64,000 bases of DNA from Membranipora membranacea (lineage: Eukaryota > Bryozoa > Gymnolaemata > Cheilostomatida > Membraniporidae): positions 935,001 through 999,000 of the forward strand of contig OU612066.1 of assembly GCA_914767715.1 (NCBI GenBank). The letters are read 5' to 3'. The notes under the pieces are model-generated. The model did no database searches, was not told the origin of the DNA, and worked only from the letters and a program-made list of their open reading frames with translations. The position numbers were made by a program, and so were the translations under genes. Shown here one piece after another: positions 12,471 to 24,929 of this stretch (positions are counted from its first letter, which is position 1; each line of letters opens with the position of its first letter).

Positions 12471-12474
12471 TAAA
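12469..12474 (+). promoter_or_regulatory. AATAAA overlapping the FAAH stop codon
   Basis: AATAAA begins inside the TAA stop codon. If used for polyadenylation it would leave an extremely short 3' UTR. A later AATAAA lies near 12950, so which is used is undecided. Confidence 0.3.
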
Positions 12475-13736
12475 AACCCAGCCAGTAGAGGAGGAAATGT
12501 TCTATACTAAGTCAGTCAGTAATACTCTGATATGTGTCAGTGTCAGCAATAGCAGCTTTAATGTGTGTTTAAATTTGGCTCAATCATAAATTTCGTTGTA
12601 AGTTTATTCTTACTAAATTCAGGGTATATCTGTGGTAGCACTTTTTTTATTTATACAAACTGAACTACATGCAATATACAACAAATATACCTCATGATTT
12701 AAAAAGCAACAAAATAGCATGGATATGAACATACCACATCGTTAGTCATAGCCCTTAGGTCTGTTTACAGGAAAGGTGACTGGTAACATGTCCAAGGTGC
12801 TGTTTTTGTTGTGTAAGTTATAGCTGGCCTCTGCCTCATCTGAAGTTAAATGTGATCACGTCTTGCGTGTTGTGACATTTTGCATGTGATGTGTCATGTG
12901 TGACAGGGCGACAGTTACCAAATTACAATAGAAGGCCAAACCCATAAAATAAATCAAAATGATATATAAATTCTGTTAGGGTCAATGTTATGTGACCAGC
13001 GTTGACTAATTTAGACATATCATGTATCATTAGAAAGCTCTCCTTAGAACAGAGATTTAAAAAATATGTCAACGCCATTGTGTCATGCTAATTAAACAAA
13101 ACCAGAAGGGACGCCACAATTATACAAGCAGTGATGATATAACAAATTAGGGATTATAATTATATATAAATAGAATTTATGCTCGACCGGCCACCACTTT
13201 TCATCTTATCAGGATGAGAGTTACCAGCTAGGAGGGCATTAGAGAAAAAGGACAGAATAAAAACTGCATAAAAAATGTTCATTTTATTTGGCTGGCTTGA
13301 CATACCTTATCTCTTGAAGATCTATTGTATACGGTATATTTTCTAATAACAGGCTCTCTACTGCTGTCCAAAAGGTAAGGCTCATATCATACTGACAGCT
13401 GTGCCAGCAGTTTCCAATCAGAAAAGCTTTTTTAATTTATTGACCAATACCAATACAACACAATCATTGATTCTAATAAAAGGTAAGTTTTATTTTCAGC
13501 CTGAAATACCTTGCATGTATTTGTTATCTAAGATTTGTTATTATAATTATCAGTAGCATCTCTCATTATGATCCATATGTGATGTTATATTGCCCACAAG
13601 TCTGAGCCTCCCCTCCCCCTCTGACTGTTTGTTTGTTGTTTGTTGCATCATCTCCAAAGTTACTTTCATTGAACATTGACAGGTGGTGATAAATCATTCC
13701 AAAATATCAACAATCATTTATGGCATTTTGTTGTAG
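12475..13736. other. FAAH downstream sequence, no gene recognised
   Basis: Probable 3' UTR and intergenic sequence. A 22-nt segment bounded by AG and GTAAGG at about 13352-13373 could be another microexon of the exon-like series that follows, but nothing else supports it. Confidence 0.4.
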
Positions 13737-15199
13737 CACATTCCTCACATTCATGGCAAAGTGAAGCAATCAAAGCTTAAGCTGGAAGATGCTGGATAGG
13801 TAGCTGGTCACAAAGACACAGATTACCGCACTCTTAGACAACTGGTGTCTTCTCGCAAAGGTAAGTAGCTTTTCATTTCTTGATAGATTTGTATTCTGCG
13901 ATATGATCTAAGTTGAGGCGATGCTCAAAAACTGCTTATCATGTCTCTTGCATTTACCTGCAAAGTTAAGTAATAAGTGCACGTGTGTGTGTCATTTTTG
14001 ATAATTCATCACCACCGACTTTCCACTCAACTCAAATCTTACAGTTGCCCTTTTCTGGCAGTAAGTAAAATGCTGTGTGGAGCCTTGAATGAATACGGTA
14101 TCATTGTGGAGAAATTTATGTCAGGCATCAGCCTGCCAGAACAGTTGTCAGGACCAACTGATAGGTCGGTTTTGCATGTTAGACCTCACATCATCCATTT
14201 ATGTAGATAAACTTTTTTTCAGATCGTCCGCAGTATGAGTTTTGACAGTAGAAGACATGTGAAGTCATCAACTCAACATGGTGACGCTTCTAAAATAAGA
14301 GATACTATAACTCGTTCAACTCTGGTCCATTTACTAAAGTAGTGAGTAGTCTTTACCTAGTTAATATTGTACTGTTAATTTGTTGCTTTGGAACCCCTAA
14401 TCTTTGACGTGTTAGCAATGAAGAGAGGGAGTTCTTTGGTGTGAGTGAGTCACCGTGATTCAACTGTAACAGTAATTTGCACGAAAGACTAAACTGTTTT
14501 CAAATTGATGTCATGCTAGGTAAAAACATTGTCATAACATAGAGACATATATTATTGTGCTGATAGTATCATAACAAAATTGCATAAAACAAGCATCTAA
14601 AAACACCAACACAAGGCATTACATTGTCCACCGGACGGCAATGTACATACATACAATACGGTGTGAAATTGTCGGGCTAAATCTTATGAACTGCCAAAGT
14701 TCTTAATTGTCTCCCATTGCCACGTTTACTTGCAGCATTTAGTTCAACGAAAACTACAACAATTGCTTGCCATGAGTGATGAATGCCGTGCGTTCCTAGC
14801 CTGGTAAAGCCCTGACAATCACCTTCAAAGGCCTACTGGAGAATGACAACTGCATAGACTCAATGTTTGGTCAGGTAGGTTTTTCAACCATATTTTCATG
14901 TCAGAATGAATGAGATTTATTACGCTGCAAAGAAATTTTACCTTCCCTCAACAGTGTCTTTGATGCAACTCCTATAGAGTGTGGAACACCTACAGCTGCT
15001 GTGTACCTTTTTGTGTATAATTTATTGTTAAACTAGAGAATATACCTACTAAACAGAAATCTAGAAAATATGAAGGGGTACACAAGGCGCACCAAATCAA
15101 CTCTCTGTAGATGTAAAAGTGTAAATCACTTTTTATTTAGCTGCTCTCCAGCAATCTTTACATGAATATAAGATAGATACATATACATATTCAATTTAG

Positions 15200-15352
15200 C
15201 GCACTTCTGTACAAGGCAGGAGTGGGCAAGCTAGGCTATTGTCCAGAGAGCTCACCTCCTTCAGCAGCATGGGTAGTGACCGGGATTCGAACGTGCAACT
15301 CTCAGATTGAGATGCTCGAATCCTAACCACTACGCCACCCTGCCTGCCTTAA
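15200..15352 (-). mobile_element. tRNA-derived SINE
   Basis: On the minus strand, GGTGGCGTAGTGGTTAGGAT (box A region, plus 15319-15338) is followed about 30 bp later by GTTCGAATCCCGG (box B, plus 15281-15293). The outer bases GGGTGG and CACTACCC could partly pair as an acceptor stem. The sequence then continues into a non-tRNA body ending near 15200, which is SINE architecture and not a tRNA gene. The anticodon stem does not form cleanly. Confidence 0.7.
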
Positions 15353-15816
15353 ACCTCTCTCTCCATTCTATGATCACAATTGCGTCTATCACAAACTTTT
15401 AATGTAATTTGACATTGTTTGTTCCTTCTGTGGTGGTGGAGTGATTTTGCAAAAGTTGCCTTGATGCTCAGCTTTTAAAATACTCTTCCATATTAACACA
15501 TGGGGAAAGCTATTGCTATTGATTATTCTGCGTCAAGCATATATAAGTTGTCTCCCTTGATCTGTAATTACAGGAATGTGGTTAGCCAAGCAAGAAGATC
15601 AAAACAGAATGCACAAACAATGCAAACTTGCCTCTGCTGCAGCAGTAGATAAATCTCGGTAAATGACACTTCTAGTAAAGCAGTTCTGAGATTCCAAGAG
15701 CTTCCAGTAATGGCTGTACTCACACAATGTTCCTGTGGAACGAGCGAAGGTTTTTCTATTAAGGATTGTTCATCAACTTTTTCCTCAATTCTTTGTTGTT
15801 ACCGGTCCAAGTTCAC

Positions 15817-15923
15817 GAGGATGCTTTCTAGTTTTCTAGGATGTATCATACTCTCAGTACGAGGATTTCGGGCAACTTACGTCCCTCTTTAAGGGCAGCC
15901 CAACCTCTGTTTTGTCATAAACA
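15817..15923 (+). repeat. Dispersed repeat, partner of 48950-49057 (inverted)
   Basis: About 105 bp that match the reverse complement of 48950-49057 at roughly 85% by eye. Shared blocks are TTCTAGGATGTATCA, CAGTACGAGGA and CCCTCTTTAAGGGCAGCCCA. It contains a small palindrome, CCCTCTTTAAGGG. No coding capacity. Confidence 0.7.
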
Positions 15924-16579
15924 TATATTTCTTTTTTTTCTCCAAAAGAGAAAAAAATGAGCAGAGTTCATATGCTATTGTTTTTAAGGACATTTGATCA
16001 TAAGTAGAAAAGATTGATAATCCAGCATATTGAGAAAGGAATAAAACTGAGCATAATACTTCACTTTCTTATGAGCTCTGTTGAAGACTCCAACCAGGTT
16101 TCCCAAAAGGCAGCGAATTCTTCACTTGAATAGGAGTTAATGCTAGTCTTTCTCTTGCAGAAATACACATATGTGGCAAGTCTTAAGCTACAGCTCCGCT
16201 ACCATTGGTTCGATCTATGGATGGATGAATGGATGAACTTTCCAGAACAAAAGAAGGTAGAAATCTAATTGATGTAACACATATGATTGGTAAGGAAACA
16301 AGCATAAGAATCTTATTCTCATATCAGTTATCACATGAGAGAAAAATCTGCCGTTCTTGTTAATCTTGCAATTATGTTCCCACTTTAGTGATGACAGGTT
16401 ACTGGCTGCATTCAGTTTTTTTGTGCTGCTCTCAGTCAGAATCCGACCAGTGTTGCATGTGTCCTGTCCCATCACTTTGTCTCAAACACTATCAAATAGC
16501 CTAATTTCCCACATCTCTTGCCTACTTTTGGGATTCTCTAAGTATGCTGACTGTCCCCTTCTCCAGAATTCATTCAAGT

Positions 16580-16592
16580 GGGGGGGGGGGGG
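16580..16592 (+). repeat. Poly-G tract (13 G)
   Basis: Uninterrupted run of 13 G. A run of 12 C also occurs at 38264-38275. Confidence 0.9.
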
Positions 16593-16887
16593 ATCTCTTA
16601 ATAAGAATGAGCAAGGCTTTTTACAATAAATTCTTGCAATCATCTCGCTCAGAATGATCTCTTGATTTGTCTTCCGATTTGGTAAACCTTTCCATAATCA
16701 TTGACCCTGAATAAAGTATAGCTGCACATGTGTGATTTACAAACAGGATCAGACTGCTGCTCAGAAATGCACAAACAGGCAGAAATTTTGTCAGTATTTG
16801 TTGGAAAGACACCCTGCTTCAGTCAGTAACCACCATGATATTCAATATTCAATAGTACCATCTTCTCATGAAATGGGCCACCTTTTA

Positions 16888-17010
16888 TTAGTTGTCTCCC
16901 TTGATCTGTCATTTTAGGAATGTGATGGAATGTGTTAAACAATCATAATGTGATGTACCATCAAAGTGAGATGAGATATCTGCAAACCTACCTTGTTCGC
17001 AATAGTAGAC
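16888..17010 (+). repeat. Diverged second copy of the 15543-15658 segment
   Basis: AGTTGTCTCCCTTGATCTGT followed by an AGGAATGTG acceptor-like stretch repeats the intron-exon border at 15546-15580. The exon part here is interrupted and poorly conserved, so it looks like a decayed exon duplication. Confidence 0.45.
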
Positions 17011-18262
17011 TGAAGTGCTGAGGACTAGTACAGAAACCTATGCGTATCACACAGTCTACCCATTAAAGTAAATCAAGGTTCGTCTCAATGTGTTAGTCTC
17101 CTGATCATCATTGTGATTACACAAGTAAACAGGGCGGTATGATCTAATTGACCGAAAATAAGATAAACATTCTACCAAAGTCTTTTACATAGTAGAAAAA
17201 ACTTAATTTAATGTTTTAACCCAAACTAAGAATATTCTCTCGCACTGCATTAGGTTCTGTCCAAGGCCCAATTTATTAATCCAATTTTGAGTAGCAAATG
17301 TTTCATACGTTCTGATACAGTAACAAACCAGTATATTGCTCTATAGGCATGCTAATTAACATTGACAGATTTTGAGATCTATGAATTGCTAAGGTTGGCA
17401 GCGATGTTGATTTTTGCAGCATACCAATGATATGGATGTACTCAGATATCGATTGCCAAGCTATACCACCATTACGAAGCTACTCCACTGTGTCAAGTGA
17501 TGAAGACTAGGTGAGACTTCTCCTGGCTATCATAATAATAATATATTTATTCATGTGAATCTCGAAGCAGAGTTATCTCACCACCGTCAGTGAGAATTTA
17601 ACTCCTATGTAACTAGAGATCTTATCGCGAGGCTTTGATTTGATACTATTGTTCCATTTTAAAGACTTATACAAAGAGATAAAAAAAGATCTGAGCTGTA
17701 GCTGTATAAGATTGAATAAAATTGCTCACTGAAATTAGAAAAATAAATCATCAAAAAGGGCTTTTTTTATCACTGAATATTGTTTTAGATTGGATGCGAT
17801 GTATGGCAATCAGCATAACATAGCGTCTCACAGAGTGCTACTTTATTGTAACACAAGGAGAGACAGACGTGACATGATATAAATAGTTTTGTGTTAACAA
17901 TATGATCAATGTTGCAACACTGTCAGTACTTGGAGAGACCCGCTTCATCGTGGGAAAAGGTGAATATGTAATTAAAGCCCTCAGTTTGCGGCCCTCAGCT
18001 TGCCGGTTCAGTCAAGTTGTGCTTACTCTGTATGCATGTTGAAATGCGAGCCTGTTCTCAAAGAGTGACATCCAATAGTTACCTTTTCTTGGGAAACATG
18101 AACACATGATTTGATTTAACTAACTCCTTGATTTAACACTTGTTTCAATTTGGTTCAGCAGAATGAAATGTATAGTATATTAATAAGATGCAGCAAATAT
18201 GTGTGTTCACGTGATTGCCTTCCTAAAAAAACCGAATCCTTCTAATATTGCCCACCTTCGAC

Positions 18263-18283
18263 CAATGAAGAGGGAGTTCATTG
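18263..18283. repeat. Hairpin-forming 21-bp repeat, copy 2
   Basis: Identical to 4163-4183: CAATGAA, GAGGGAG loop, TTCATTG. Confidence 0.55.
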
Positions 18284-18960
18284 CTATGACCAGTCAATTA
18301 TCTTTCTTGTAGCATGAGGAAAATATAAGATGTATGGTAATCTACATGTTAACAGACAGATCAGTAGTGAAAGGTCTGCAGGATCCCAGCACATAATGTC
18401 GAATCCATCCCATCATCACCAATACCAGCAGGAAAAAGCAGCCACCCCCCCTCACTCCCACCAATCGGTTGGTACACACTCATATATCTCGTCTGCCTCA
18501 CCTTATATGTTACAATAAATCTTATTACAGTGAACGATGAATAATACATTAATGTATAGACCTTTTTCCTAAATTAGATACAGTAAAATATCGAGATGGT
18601 CCTTTGTGCTGTCCTGTAAAGTTCTGTTTCGTTCTTCTTTCAGGATGTACTTCTCTTCTCAGATGGCCATTTTAATCTCTATATTCTAATTCTCTTTATT
18701 TTTGACAGTTTCACAAATTTAATCAAAGCAAATCAATTAAGCGCACAGTGATAATATGCAGCAAATATAATTCTGGTAATATTTTCCCACCTTTGAGCAT
18801 GCTTATTATTTTTGTTGTAGCATGAGAGATTTGGTTGGTTACTGAATAGTCCGCTTGTTGAGAGAAAGAGAGGTTGCGACAGAACCACAAATTATTAGCA
18901 CAGAGAATCCAGAAAGAGAAAACAGAAACAAGCAGGAAAAGAGTAGACTTCAGACACCCA

Positions 18961-20310
18961 CTGTTAGATTGGTAATGGCTCCTGTTAGATTGGTAATGGC
19001 TCCTGTTAGATAGGTAATGGCTCCTGTTAGATTGGTAATGGCTCCTGTTAGATTGGTAATGGCTCCTGTTAGATTGGTAATGGCTCCTGTTAGATTGGTA
19101 ATGGCTCCTGCTAGATTGGTAATGGCTCCTGCTAGATAGGTAATGGCTCCTGTTAAATTGGTAATGGCTCCTGTTAGATTGGTAATGGCTCCTGGTAGAT
19201 TGATAATGGCTCCTGTTAGGTTGGTAATGGCTCCTGTTAGATTGGTAATTGCTCCTGTTAGATTGGTAATGGCTCCTGTTAGATTGGTTATGGCTCCTGT
19301 TAGATTGGTAATGGCTCCTGTTAGATTGGTAATGGCTCCTGTTAGATTGGTAATGGCTCCTGTTAGATTGGTTATGGCTCCTGTTAGATAGGTAATGGCT
19401 CCTGTTAGGTTGGTAATTGCTCCTGTTAGATTGGTAATGGCTCCTGTTAGATTGGTAATGGCTCCTGTTAGATTGGTAATGGCTCCTGTTAGATAGGTAA
19501 TGGCTCCTGTTAGGTTGGTAATTGCTCCTGTTAGATTGGTAATGGCTCCTGTTAGATTGGTAATGGCTCCTGTTAGATTGGTAATGGCTCCTGTTAGATT
19601 GGTTATGGCTCCTGTTAGATAGGTAATGGCTCCTGTTAGGTTGGTAATTGCTCCTGTTAGATTGGTAATGGCTCCTGTTAGATTGGTAATGGCTCCTGTT
19701 AGATTGGTTATGGCTCCTGTTAGATAGGTAATGGCTCCTGTTAGGTTGGTAATTGCTCCTGTTAGATTGGTAATGGCTCCTGTTAGATTGGTAATGGCTC
19801 CTGTTAGATTGGTAATGGCTCCTGTTAGATTGGTTATGGCTCCTTTTAGATAGGTAATGGCTCCTGTTAGATTGGTAATGGCTCCTGTTAGATTGGTAAT
19901 GGCTCCTGTTAGATTGGTAATGGCTCCTGTTAGATTGGTAATGGCTCCTGTTAGGTTGGTAATGGCTCCTGTTAGATTGGTAATTGCTCCTGTTAGATTG
20001 GTAATGGCTCCTGTTAGATTGGTAATGGCTCCTGTTAGATTGGTAATTGCTCCTGTTAGATTGGTAATTGCTCCTGTTAGATTGGTAATTGCTCCTGTTA
20101 GATTGGTAATGGCTCCTGTTAGATTGGTAATGGCTCCTGTTAGGTTGGTAATGGCTCCTGTTAGATTGGTAATGGCTCCTGTTAGATTGGTAATGGCTCC
20201 TGTTAGATTGGTAATGGCTCCTGTTAGATTGGTAATGGCTCCTGTTAGATTGGTAATGGCTCCTGTTAGATTGGTAATGGCTCCTGTTAGATTGGTAATG
20301 GCTCCTGTTA
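18961..20310 (+). repeat. 21-bp minisatellite, ~64 copies, with higher-order pattern
   Basis: Unit GGTAATGGCTCCTGTTAGATT. Because 21 is a multiple of three, long open frames arise (heptapeptide MAPVRLV), but variant units carrying AGATAGG put TAG stops in that frame, so it is not coding. AGATAGG variants at 19386, 19491, 19617, 19722 and 19848 are spaced 105, 126, 105 and 126 bp. This shows a 231-bp, 11-unit higher-order repeat. A related two-copy motif (GTTCGGTTGGT-ATGG) is seen at about 21481-21520 in the neighbouring duplicate. Confidence 0.95.
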
Positions 20311-20437
20311 TTTCGTCTGCCTCACCTTTTATATGTTACAATTAATTATTGAAATGTTGCCCCTTTTTTTCCAAATTAACTTCACATTGAATTTAAATTT
20401 CTTGACATGAGTCCGAGGTGGTGGTAGTTTAACATTG

Positions 20438-20581
20438 GTCGAAGGTTTTGTTGTCGCATTGTTATATTGGTTTACTAGCCTTGATGTCGAAGGTTTTGTT
20501 GTCGCGTTGTTATATTGGTTTACTAGCCTTGATGTCGAAGGTTTTGTTGTCGTTTTGTTATATTGGTTTACTAGCCTTGAT
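20438..20581 (+). repeat. 48-bp minisatellite, 3 copies
   Basis: Three near-identical units start at 20438, 20486 and 20534; each begins GTCGAAGGTTTTGTTGTCG and ends GGTTTACTAGCCTTGAT. One diverged single copy of the end (CCGTTTACTAGTCTTGAT) lies at about 21677 in the next duplicated segment. Confidence 0.95.
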
Positions 20582-21061
20582 GTCACATGAGAGATCACTA
20601 TATCATAGTTGAAATTAAATCATTGCAATGTCCCCTGTGCTGGGTCTCCTAGCTAAAGTTTGGTCAAATTTGCATGCATTCAGGTTTTCTCCCCTTCCAC
20701 TGGTTAGCCGTAGGGAGAAGCATTTCTGAATGCAGGCAACTTTGGTCTGTGGGAGTTCCTACATTTTTAAAGTTAACGAAAAGTTCTACTATTGTTTTAG
20801 GATCTGAGGAGAATCACAGAATACCAGGGAGTCAGTCAGAGGAAGAGTTGATTATATTGATGTGCTCAATAATTACCTGTGACTGTATCGTGATGGGCTA
20901 TCCAAGTCATCAGTTGAAAAAATAACATCCTTAGGTAAGAGGCATGTTCCCTTGATGGGAGCATGATGGAAATGCAGTTGTAACTAGTTCACAAAATTTG
21001 CCTGAGTCGATGGTAGTATAATTCCATTATCTCCCACAGTGCTGAGCTTGAGCACTTAGAC

Positions 21062-21212
21062 TATTTGTTACCAGATTGGTTTGTTACCAGACTATTTTGT
21101 TACCAGATTGGTTTGTTACCAGACTATTTTGTTACCAGATTGGTTTGTTACCAGAATATTTTGTTACCAGATTGGTTTGTTACCAGACTATTTTGTTACC
21201 AGATTAGTTTTA
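21062..21212 (+). repeat. 32-bp minisatellite, ~4.5 copies
   Basis: Alternating TTGTTACCAGATTGG and TTTGTTACCAGACTATT half-units. The equivalent place in the neighbouring duplicate (about 22095-22125) has a single copy, so this array grew after the duplication. Confidence 0.9.
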
Positions 21213-22360
21213 GCTGATTATCATTATGAAAAAAATTGTGCAGACAGTTAAGAGTGATGAGGTTCAAGATTGGAGCATGAAACCTTATAAATTTGTTGAT
21301 TGTTTTATTCTTAGTCTAAAGCGGGGATGACAGCTGAGTGACCTCATCCTCAAGGTGAAGGGAGAGAAAATTGCAGAGGAATACTGATCATGATCCAATG
21401 GTGAGAGATAGATCAGCTGTGACAGCCCAGAGAATCCACCCTGAAACAATCAGGAAAAAAGCGAACCCAAGACGCCCACTGTTCGGTTGGTTATGGCACT
21501 TGTTCGGTTGGTCATGGGGCCTATTGTTCTGTCTTATTTATGGTGTATTAAATCTTGTCACTGTTAATGATAAATAAGTATTATTGTTGACCTTTTTTTC
21601 CTAATCATCTTTACATTGAGTTTGAGTTTTTTGACTGCAATCCAAGATCATGAAAGCTGAACATGCATCATAAATCCGTTTACTAGTCTTGATGAATGAG
21701 GCTAGTTGTTATATAAAAGAACACTAAAGAGTGGTAAAAATAGTACTCTCAGCACGAGAGCCAACTCAATGATGTAGAAATGTAATCATTGAGATGGCCC
21801 TTGTGTTTGGAGTCCCAACATTGTAATGTTATTAAAAAGTTCTGCTAATGTTTTAGGATTTGAGGAGAAATAAAAGAATATCAGGGATATAATCAGATGA
21901 ATATCTGAGTGCATGGTGAATGGTTCAATAATTACCTGTGACTGTATTATGATGAACTATCAGCTGAAAAGCCAACATGCTTAGGTAAGAGACTTGTGTC
22001 CTTGATGAGAGCATGATGGGATGCGGTTGATAAACTCTGTCTGGCTACCTGGTAGTATAATTCCATTGTCACCCACAGTGCTGAGTTTTACCACTCTTTA
22101 GACTATTTTGTTACAGGATTGGTTTTAGCTGATAATCATCATGAAAAAAATTGTGCAGACAGTTTTGAGTAATGAGGTTTGAGATTGGAGCAGGAAATAA
22201 GTAAATTTGCTGATTTTTTTCCCTGTTTTTTATTTTCCTTGCAGTAGTCAATCTTCTGTTTTCAGTCTGAGCCGGAGATGGCAAGTACTAGCAACCTCAT
22301 TGTACTAATCTTGCAAGATGAAGGGGTACAGGGATTTGTGGAACAAGACTGAAACATGAT

Positions 22361-24929
22361 GTAAGACAATACTTCGCATCATAATGTGTTGTGTAACACA
22401 GTCTCTCTGTTGCACAATGAAAAGGCGTTTGAGACAACTTGTTTGCTAGAATTTGTTTCTTACTTTTGATTCAATGTTACAGATCTTTAGCAGCACTTTT
22501 TCTTATGTGAGAAAGTTTTAATGTAACCATATTCACCCACGCTGGGGATACAAAATAGTATTGCTAATACAGTGTGAGCTGCAGTTAATTTAAATCCTGC
22601 AAATATGAAATTCCTGTTAATTCAGACATCTGAGTATGGTCCCAGCTCAGCCAATGATTTCTGCACCCTGTTAGTTCGAAGTTTTAACTGTAATTCGATG
22701 ATGTCTTCTCCGACCAAGGAAGAAAGTAACTCCACATTCAGGTGTATTGCCATAAGGCCCTACCACTTACATAGCACAATACAGCGTATTGAATGTTTCT
22801 TTTTGTTGAAAAGAAAGCCTGTTTGTCAAATCCCTGAACTACACCCCACTTTGTTGAATATTCCTGCGAGCTGGCATTCATAATTAAAAACAAGAGTGAA
22901 TTAAGGGAGTTAGACTGTACTTGACCGATGTAATTCTCAATAAATAAAGGTAGCTTTTATTTTCTGTTTCAGGTGAATCACCATAGAGTAAAGATTTTAG
23001 ATGCTGTGTACAATTCTTGGATGCTTCAACAAATTCAGCTCTACTATTCTGGATACGTCAAATTTCTATAGAAGCCAACAACTCTCACCATCTGAAAATT
23101 ACACTGTTGGGTGAGGGTATCATGAGTCGAGCAAGCTTGACAGATTATATATATTTTATTAGATTTTATTTTTGTGTTTAATACCTCTGACTTAGTGAAA
23201 GGAATGTAACACAACACCCTGCCTCTCTGCATATAAAGCAGTTTCCCTGCCAGAATCAAGTTTCACCTGAAACCTGATTTTGCTATCAACAAGATTGTCT
23301 TAAATATTTTTGACCAAAGAATGAACCATCATAACCATTCTGACAACTAATGACTGTGGTGCAGTGTATGGAGAGTGACTTTTAAGACAGAGCATATGGA
23401 GCTTTGTGAATTCATTGGTCTTAAAGAAACGCTTATGTACCTATTGAGTCATAAATTGAGCAGTGACTATCCCGACTAGATTTGTTTTACTGCATCTAAG
23501 TCTAATGAGAAAATGTCACAACGGACTGATAAAGACTGACAGTATAAGATCACATAAATACAAACAACAATTCTCATGCTCTGATCAAAGACAGAAGAAA
23601 CATATCCTTCAATCGTACTCCGCTCAGCCTATCGATTGTAACGCAATTTTCATTTTATCCGAATTATTTAGTAATAACAGTAGTTGTGCCCCCTTATACT
23701 TAAAGGACATAACTCCTGAATCAGAATGTGCGCCTAAACACACCAGTTCACCAAAATTCATGAGGTGAACCTCCTGGAATTTTGAGATTATGCAATAATT
23801 GTTGGAGTGTGGTCAGCATGCCTTGTTAGCGAGAAGTAATATAAGATAATATTGAAAGGATTTAGATTGATATCGGTAAGTATTACGGCTTAGCAGTCTT
23901 TTTTGACCCGTCTTGACATGAGAAATGGTTTAGTACAATGATTCCCCTCTCTCTCTTATAGGGTACGATTTAATGGGTTATAAAGGCTCTGAGCATCATT
24001 ACGGTTTTATATAAATTACATGGTCTGCGAATTGTGATGAGGTACTATAGAGAGTATCATAGCACATGTACTCGGCTATCCGGCAGGCAGCTGAAGTGCC
24101 GAGCCCTTCTCAGTACATTTCTATAAATTAAAGTCTAGTAATCATTCACAAAAAGTAGATTTAAAAGCCAACAGTTTTTCCATTTAGTAGATATACCTAT
24201 CAATATAATTACTCTTACATATTCTGAACTGAAAAAGTTATGTACTTATGGTTAGTGTAATAACTTTAGTCAGTATGGTAAATTATATCACACAGTCGGC
24301 AAAAATTTAAATATCTACCTCTATACTTTTGATACACAAAAGCCCATGAGTTACCTAAAGTCAGTAGAGATAACAATGTGCTAAGCTCAGTATTTTTAGC
24401 TTTTTAGCTCACTAGAAGTAACCAATGATAAAGTTATTCCTGATATACATGGTACTAATATTTATGTCCTTCTAATTATTACCAAGTCTGTTCTAGGAGT
24501 TGAAGATGTCATTAGTGTTGATGCCAATGGAACGTCCTGGTAGTCGGCTGCAAGTGATGTTTCCAATATATTGCTCTTTTTTTGAGTCAATATTTTGTTC
24601 TCAACACTTTCATAGCTTAGAAATGAAGTTGCAGTTGTGCATGTTAATTATTTTTTGTGGTATGTGCTTATATCACAGTATAATATTCATAGAGATATCC
24701 TTAAGTTTGCGGGAAACAAAAGTAATTATTCCAATAAAATTATTATCTTGGTGAAGAGGTAGTTATTCTCTTTCACAGACTTTGTTGACTGTGCCTTTCC
24801 GAGTACACAGATAGTCTTGCTATAGCCTGATATAGTGTTCATAAGGTTTTCAATTAAGTTGATGTGATGTGACCATCGCGTGGTTTTGAAAGGATGCATG
24901 TATATTCCTTGCCTGCCATGCCCGTAGAT
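22361..24929. other. Intergenic, no gene recognised
   Basis: Open frames of 80-100 codons at 22605-22883, 23463-23768 and 24500-24754 show no domain, no consistent splice context and a composition like the surrounding AT-rich DNA. I treat them as chance. Confidence 0.4.

Larger units (their letters stand above)
13737..17510 (+). pseudogene. Series of exon-like segments, unidentified, probably broken gene
   Basis: Several plus-strand segments have good splice signals on both sides. 13737-13860 (AG before, GTAAGT after) is open except for one in-frame TAG at 13797. 14736-14874 (TTGCAG before, GTAGGT after) needs one frameshift to stay open. 15574-15658 (TTACAG before, GTAAAT after) is fully open. 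17420-17510 starts after TTTTTGCAG and ends in a stop, with a C-terminus reading RSYSTVSSDED. Open pieces without clear donors lie at about 14052-14170 and 14222-14341. I recognise no domain. A single nonsense codon plus a frameshift suggest a recent pseudogene. Alternatively this is a spliced non-coding RNA, or I have the wrong exon borders. Confidence 0.3.
18240..22360 (+). repeat. Diverged ~1-kb tandem duplications
   Basis: Three or four related segments follow one another. 20770-21330 aligns with 21815-22265: both hold TTTTAGGAT-TGAGGAGAA, AATAATTACCTGTGACTGTAT, GGTAGTATAATTCCATT and ATGAAAAAAATTGTGCAGACAG. 18840-18975 aligns with 21385-21490, and 18480-18520 with 20305-20340 (TTTCGTCTGCCTCACCTT). 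The period is about 1045 bp. Copies differ in the minisatellites they carry. An acceptor-flanked open segment with its own stop at 22267-22353, containing MASTSNLIVLILQDEG, could be an exon; its counterpart near 21316 is broken. No protein family recognised. Confidence 0.6.

Noticed and set aside
15270-15352. Functional tRNA gene on the minus strand
   Set aside because: Box A and box B are good, but the acceptor and anticodon stems do not pair cleanly and the sequence continues into a non-tRNA body, as in SINEs.
18961-20310. CRISPR-like array
   Set aside because: Repeats are contiguous with no unique spacers and the context is eukaryotic.
18961-20345. Long (MAPVRLV)n open frames as a repetitive protein
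   Set aside because: Unit length of 21 bp automatically keeps frames open. Variant units introduce TAG stops, there are no splice or start signals, and the repeat also runs outside the open frames.
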